From CAZYTX01 sp964650485 (lineage in GTDB: Bacteria > RBG-13-61-14 > DATKZS01): a stretch of 25,754 nt of DNA. The position numbers were made by a program, and so were the translations under genes. The notes under the pieces were generated by a model. That model worked only from the letters and a program-made list of their open reading frames with translations, ran no database searches and had not been told where the DNA came from. The first letter of the stretch is position 1; each line of letters begins with the position of its first letter. Positions 21,865 through 25,754 of this stretch are shown one piece after another. The stretch spans positions 1-25,754 of the forward strand of contig CAZYTX010000052.1 of NCBI GenBank assembly GCA_964650485.1. The letters are read 5' to 3'.

Positions 21865-22725
21865 ATGGACACGGCATTTCTTGGCGCGGGCCTCATGGGA
21901 GCGCCCATGGCAAAAAGGCTCCTGGACGCCGGCCACAAGGTGAGCGTGTACAACCGCACCCTGTCAAAGACCAGGCCGCTCGCGGACGCCGGCGCGGCGG
22001 TGGCCGGCTCGCCGCAGGAGGCGGTCGAGTCCGCGCAGTGCGTTATCACCATGCTTACGGACGCGGGCGCCATAGAGGAGGTGGTGCTGAACAACCCGGT
22101 GCTGTCCGCGCTCGAGGGCAGGATACTGATCCAGATGAGCACCATCGCTCCCTCGGAGAGCGAGGACATCATGGCAAGGGTTACGGAAGCCGGGGCCGAG
22201 TACATGGAGTCGCCGGTGCTGGGTAGCACTCCCCAGGCCGAGCAGGGCAGGCTCATACTCATGGTTGGGAGCACGCCCGGTCAGTTCGACGAGTGGCGCG
22301 GGTTCATCGAGGCCTTCGGGCCGGACCCGGTGTACGCGGGCGAGGTCCCCGGGGCCGCGGTCCTGAAGCTCGCATTGAACCAGCTCATCGCCTCCTTTAT
22401 GAGCGCTTTCTCGCTGAGCTACGGGCTGGTGCGTAAAAGCGGCGTGGATACGGACAAGTTCATGGAGGTCTTTAGAAGAAGCCCCTTGTACGTGAAGTCC
22501 TTGGAGGGGAAGCTCGAAAGCATCAGGGCCAGGGACTTTACAAACGTGCACTTCCCTGCAAAGCACCTGTTAAAGGACGTGGAACTTTTGCTGAAAGCGG
22601 CCGGGGATACGGACCTGGATACGGGCGCGCTCCAGGGGGTGCGAAAGATCATCGAGAAGACCGTGGCCGGAGAACTGGGCGACCTGGACTACTCGGCCCT
22701 CTACAACCTGGTGGACCCTCAATAA
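21865..22725 (+). CDS. 3-Hydroxyisobutyrate dehydrogenase family reductase (glyoxylate/succinic-semialdehyde reductase-like)
   Basis: 286 residues from ATG 21865, chosen because GGAGGT (21852-21857) lies 7 bases upstream. The ATG at 21850 overlaps that ribosome site and is unlikely. The Rossmann loop is FLGAGLMGAPMA (Gly7, Gly9, Gly12). NRT (30-32) after strand 2 favours NADPH. The substrate loop SPVLGSTPQAEQG and catalytic Lys168 with Asn172 (KLALNQ) are in place. The family reduces small aldehydes or oxidises beta-hydroxyacids; the NRT motif and the length suggest a GLYR-type reductase. Its stop overlaps that of the convergent M23 peptidase by 7 bases. Confidence 0.92.
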   Translation: MDTAFLGAGLMGAPMAKRLLDAGHKVSVYNRTLSKTRPLADAGAAVAGSPQEAVESAQCVITMLTDAGAIEEVVLNNPVLSALEGRILIQMSTIAPSESEDIMARVTEAGAEYMESPVLGSTPQAEQGRLILMVGSTPGQFDEWRGFIEAFGPDPVYAGEVPGAAVLKLALNQLIASFMSAFSLSYGLVRKSGVDTDKFMEVFRRSPLYVKSLEGKLESIRARDFTNVHFPAKHLLKDVELLLKAAGDTDLDTGALQGVRKIIEKTVAGELGDLDYSALYNLVDPQ

Positions 22726-23462
22726 CCCGCGCACCTTTCCCCGGGCAGGCCGCGGGGACCGTTCTGCTCGACCCAGAGCGAGCTTTGCGGGTCTTTCGAG
22801 TAGGGGTCAAGTGCAAAGCCCTGCGGGTCCCTGACCTCGAAGTGGAGGTGCGGCACGACCGACTCACCGGAGGAGCCCACGTATCCCAGGAACTGCCCGC
22901 ACTCGACCCTCTGTCCTCGCCTCACCGCTATGGTGTGCTTCTTGAAGTGGTAATACCGTGTTGAGTATCCGTTATCGTGTTTGATCCACACAAGGTTCGG
23001 CTTTTTATCGTGTCCCCGGCAGGAGACCCCCATCTTTAAAAGGCCCAAGCGGCAGCGGTCGAAGTTGCCGTCAACCGCCCTTGTCACCACCCCGTCCGCG
23101 GCTGCCACCACCCTGCCCAGGCCCCGGTCCATGGTCTTGAAACCGCCTCGCAGAATGAAGTCCGTGCCCTTGTGGTTGCCGTAGCAGTGGGGCAGGGCCC
23201 GGCCCTTGTAGTCTTTGCAAAGGGCCCTGGCAAAGAGCCCGTCCCTCTTGGGCGTGGGCTTGTGGTCAACGCCGACCAGGTCCAGACGCAGGTTCACGCG
23301 CGGGCCGCTGAAGTAGGCGCCTTCCGGGTTCTCCACCGGCAGCCGGAACATGGGCGCGCCCCCGGTCCTCTCCCTGAAGGGCTTCGACTTTCCGCTGACC
23401 AAAGGAGCGGCCGCCGCGGGCAATACTATAACTAATAGAAGCGCCGGCAGGCGTTTTCTCAT
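22719..23462 (-). CDS. Exported M23-family metallopeptidase (LytM-like)
   Basis: 247 residues from ATG 23462, where a signal peptide begins (MRKRLPALLLVIVLPAAAA, cleavage likely near residues 19-24). The frame is open another 56 codons upstream, but that part does not look like protein. The M23 core has HKGTD (zinc ligands His97 and Asp101), YYHF (His172) and HLHFE (His205, His207), so all catalytic residues are present. Such enzymes cut peptidoglycan peptide crosslinks in the periplasm. Six cysteines in the domain region suggest disulfides outside the cytoplasm. No coiled coil, LysM or SH3 domain is attached. The only purine-rich site (GGGAGG) is rather far, about 15 bases, from this ATG. 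Divergent from the last gene. Confidence 0.9.
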   Translation of the reverse strand: MRKRLPALLLVIVLPAAAAPLVSGKSKPFRERTGGAPMFRLPVENPEGAYFSGPRVNLRLDLVGVDHKPTPKRDGLFARALCKDYKGRALPHCYGNHKGTDFILRGGFKTMDRGLGRVVAAADGVVTRAVDGNFDRCRLGLLKMGVSCRGHDKKPNLVWIKHDNGYSTRYYHFKKHTIAVRRGQRVECGQFLGYVGSSGESVVPHLHFEVRDPQGFALDPYSKDPQSSLWVEQNGPRGLPGERCAGY

Positions 23463-23611
23463 TCTTGCGGCTTCTTTCCTCCCAACTTTTTCAGGCCCTT
23501 GCAGAAGGCATGAGCAGCAGTGCTCCATGTCCGCCCCCTCTACACATCCAGAATGAAATTCTACCACAAAGGCCCGAGGAGGCGAACAAGGCCTGACCCA
23601 CAATTCTCCGG

Positions 23612-23640
23612 TTGATCGTCTTTCACGCATTTGCTAAATT
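23612..23640 (+). promoter_or_regulatory. Possible promoter of the last GT39-like gene
   Basis: TTGATC (23612-23617), a 17-base spacer and TAAATT (23635-23640) give a moderate match. It predicts a start about 34 bases before the ATG at 23681. Confidence 0.3.
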
Positions 23641-23680
23641 CGGTCCCAACCAGACGGTTCAGCAAAGAGTGAGTGTTATC

Positions 23681-25309
23681 ATGGCAAGCCCTGGAAGGAA
23701 CACCATCAAGCAGGTTCTGTTCCCCGCGCTCATGTTCCTGGTCTGTTCAGCCGTTTATCTTTCCACCGCGGCTGACCAGCTTGGTGACTACGGCGGAGAT
23801 GCGACCCATTACATAATGCTGGGCCAGAAGATCGCGCAGGACTTCAGCTACGTTGATCCCGTGTACCCGGGCTCTTTTCATCACACCAAGTACCCTTTTG
23901 TCTTCCCCGCCCTGCTTGCGCCGGTGACGGCCCTCTTCGGCGCGGACATGCTTTTGATCAGGGTGTGGGTGGCGCTGATTGCCGTTGCCGGCTTTGTCGC
24001 CTGGTGGCTTTATTACCGCGGGGAACTGGGCCCGCGGGGATCTTCCTTCCTGGTCTTTATGCTTGCCCTGCATCCCTACTCGGTGAGTTTCGTCACCCGC
24101 ACGCTTTCAGAGACGCCTTTCCTGCTTTTTACCGGGGTATGCCTGTCCGCCCTTTCCAGGTGGAGGCCCGCGGCCAAGGGGCCCTTCTTCTGGGTCATCA
24201 TTGCCAGCGCCGTGCTGGCCTACTTTACCAGGACTGCGGGCGTGGCCTTGTTCGCCTCCCTTTTTATGTCCTTTATCGTATCGAAGAAGCTGAGACGCGC
24301 CAGGGCCGCAGGGACCCCGGCCCTTGTTATTATCATCGCCGCTGCATGCGTTTCCGTGGGCGGCTGGAGCTGGTACGTGCTCTCGCATCCCAGCCCCGTG
24401 TACAACTACTTTTACGAGTTCGGCCACGCCATCCGCTCTACGGGAGAGCCGCTGGATGCGGCCTCCATACTGGAACGTGTGAGCGCCAACGCCGGCTACT
24501 ACTCCATGCAGGTGCCCATGAGGCTTATCCCCCTGTTCGAGCAGGGCTCGGCCTTTTACATGGCCGCGGCGCCTCTGACCTGGGCGCTCATCATCTTCGG
24601 GTGCGCCCTGGCCTTGCGCAGAGGCATGCTGACTGAAGGCCTGTACACGATGGTCTACGCGGCCATGATCATGTTGTGGCCCCCCCACCTGGACTTCAGG
24701 TTCTTCTACCCCCTCATGCCCTTGTTCCTCGTTTTCATTTGGCTCGCCCTCTGCGAGGTTGCCGGGTTTTTACCGGCCCCCGGGCAGAAGCTCGTGCCCG
24801 GGGCGGTCGTGGCCTTGATCCTGCTTGCATACGTCATACGCACCTCATCGGTGATCGTATCGCAGCACATTGAGGACCCATACCCCGCGCATACCACGAT
24901 CATGTTCGGCCACAAGATCAGCCGGCCGGTCGCGGACTGGTCAAACACCTTTTACGCCCACTGGACCTCCAAGAATAAAAAGGCCGTGGGCGAGTTCCTG
25001 GTGCTTCACCAGATCGCCGGCCCCAGGCTACCGCGCGGCGCGGTCCTGGCAAGCGCCAAGCCCTCGAACACCGCTTTCTTTACGGGCAACCCCGCGGTGT
25101 ATATACCACCGGCTCTGCAACCCGAGGCGGCAATCGAGTACTTTTCAAGCTGGGAAGTGGAATACGTATTCGTGGACAGGTTCAGCCAATATACTATGGA
25201 TACAATGGCGCCACTTCTGAAATCTCACCCGCATCTTTTCACCAAGGTTGTGGGGGACCCCGGCAGGATGGCGCCGGCCATATACAGGTTCAATCGTCCC
25301 CGCCCGTAG
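23681..25309 (+). CDS. GT39-like polytopic membrane protein (putative lipid-linked sugar transferase)
   Basis: 542 residues from ATG 23681, placed where a short positive N-terminus (MASPGRNTIK) meets the first helix; an AAGAGTGAG ribosome site lies upstream. Helix 1 is followed by an acidic loop DYGGDATHYIMLGQKIA, matching the conserved first-loop acidic residues of GT39/PMT_2-type enzymes. PLLAPVTALFG-type and TRTLSETPFLLF segments follow, then about ten helices in all. The C-terminal ~110 residues form a soluble domain (GAVLASAKPSNTAFFTG, VEYVFVDRF) common in this group. It likely works at the periplasmic face; substrate unknown. It is the third polytopic glycosyltransferase-like gene in the window. 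Confidence 0.85.
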   Translation: MASPGRNTIKQVLFPALMFLVCSAVYLSTAADQLGDYGGDATHYIMLGQKIAQDFSYVDPVYPGSFHHTKYPFVFPALLAPVTALFGADMLLIRVWVALIAVAGFVAWWLYYRGELGPRGSSFLVFMLALHPYSVSFVTRTLSETPFLLFTGVCLSALSRWRPAAKGPFFWVIIASAVLAYFTRTAGVALFASLFMSFIVSKKLRRARAAGTPALVIIIAAACVSVGGWSWYVLSHPSPVYNYFYEFGHAIRSTGEPLDAASILERVSANAGYYSMQVPMRLIPLFEQGSAFYMAAAPLTWALIIFGCALALRRGMLTEGLYTMVYAAMIMLWPPHLDFRFFYPLMPLFLVFIWLALCEVAGFLPAPGQKLVPGAVVALILLAYVIRTSSVIVSQHIEDPYPAHTTIMFGHKISRPVADWSNTFYAHWTSKNKKAVGEFLVLHQIAGPRLPRGAVLASAKPSNTAFFTGNPAVYIPPALQPEAAIEYFSSWEVEYVFVDRFSQYTMDTMAPLLKSHPHLFTKVVGDPGRMAPAIYRFNRPRP

Positions 25310-25700
25310 TCTACAGGGAAGGGGACAACTCATTCAGGGGCCCAGCCCTTGCAGGGCTTGCAAGTTAGCCCTGCCTCGCTCTCCATTTATGGGTCTCGGC
25401 TTCCGCGTTTTCTTGCATTCTTCTATACCTCGGCGCTCTGGTCTTCCCTCGCACGCCTGCCGCGACGTGCGCGGCGCAGGCAGGGCGGCTTGGCGTTTGT
25501 CAACTTCATTTGGACGTAAATTCGGGGGTTTTGAGAAATTTTCATATTTCTGTCGAGTAGGGCTTTATTCGAAAGGCAATGAATTCAAATGCTTGCATAT
25601 TTTTGTAAACCCCGGCTTAAATTTGAGAGCATTTTTCGTAAACTCGGAGTTGGCGAAACTGCAACACTTTTACTATGGGTGAGAGGGGAGTTTTTTGGGG
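25310..25700. other. Intergenic region without a supported gene; low-GC patch
   Basis: No frame here looks like a real protein. An open plus-strand frame starts inside the preceding gene and has no family resemblance. Base composition shifts from GC-rich to AT-rich at about 25505-25680. Inside are a hairpin (25456-25480; CCTGCCGCG with CGCGG-CG-CAGG) and a direct repeat of about 17 bases (25599-25615 and 25631-25647, ATTTTT-(C)-GTAAAC-C/T-CGG). Confidence 0.5.
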
Positions 25701-25754
25701 ACCACAAAGACGCGAAGGACACAAAGAGGAAAAGAACTTGATGGTGTTCATTTG
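25701..25754. repeat. Dispersed repeat, second copy (cut by the window end)
   Basis: ACCACAAAGACGCGAAGG followed by an AAAGAGGAAAAGAACTT-like stretch repeats the left arm at 20957-20993 with few changes. The inverted right arm seen there would lie beyond the window. Confidence 0.65.

Noticed and set aside
25248..25682. Plus-strand open frame of 144 codons at the end of the window
   Set aside because: It begins inside the end of the preceding gene in another frame, spans a composition change and a repeat-rich gap, and shows no domain or ribosome site I can support.

Overview
The window is a stretch of GC-rich bacterial chromosome carrying mostly housekeeping and metabolic genes. The two-subunit glycyl-tRNA synthetase, the consensus sigma-70-type promoters and the Shine-Dalgarno sites are all bacterial. 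The gene content fits a deltaproteobacterium in the broad sense (Desulfobacterota, Myxococcota or a related lineage): glyQ-glyS-ppdK in a row, a response regulator fused to a PatA-type DUF4388 domain and a degenerate J domain, several GT39-like membrane glycosyltransferases, and TPR-rich proteins. That placement is inference from gene content, not from a phylogeny. I see no phage, plasmid, CRISPR array, transposase or rRNA.

Layout. From 1 to 1906 (+) runs the 3' part of a membrane-anchored spermidine-synthase-like/TPR protein, convergent with a minus-strand block. That block, in transcription order, is glyQ (10395-9445), glyS (9455-7305), ppdK (7312-4268) and a receiver/DUF4388/J-like/TPR protein (4165-1919). 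The first three genes overlap by 8-11 bases and read from one near-perfect promoter at 10492-10465. The regulator also has its own good promoter at 4227-4199. Divergent from glyQ is a tRNA-Leu(UAA) gene, followed by a decayed remnant of an NAD(P)-binding oxidoreductase. Next on the plus strand come a CYTH-domain phosphohydrolase/cyclase-like gene overlapping asnS, and a truncated MNT-type nucleotidyltransferase remnant.

From 13139 to 16207 a membrane-anchored, probable TIM-barrel protein of unknown function (-) is divergent from a TMTC-like membrane protein with TPRs (+). An elaborate inverted-repeat intergenic region follows (16178-16406). From 16427 to 19206 on the minus strand lies an acyl-CoA set: thiolase, hotdog thioesterase and MaoC-type hydratase, the first two behind a strong promoter. 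From 19366 to the end are a GT39-like membrane transferase, a sugar-nucleotidyltransferase, a 3-hydroxyisobutyrate-dehydrogenase-family reductase, an exported M23 peptidase (-) and a second GT39-like membrane protein. The last 445 bases appear non-coding and hold a low-GC patch and a dispersed repeat.

No single block is clearly a new multi-gene system. The features most worth a second look are the 111-residue histone-like lysine tail on pyruvate phosphate dikinase, the unassigned TIM-barrel protein, the multidomain regulator with a J-like domain lacking HPD, and a family of 8-base-periodic dispersed repeats. One repeat copy builds a large inverted repeat that supplies the last codons of a gene.
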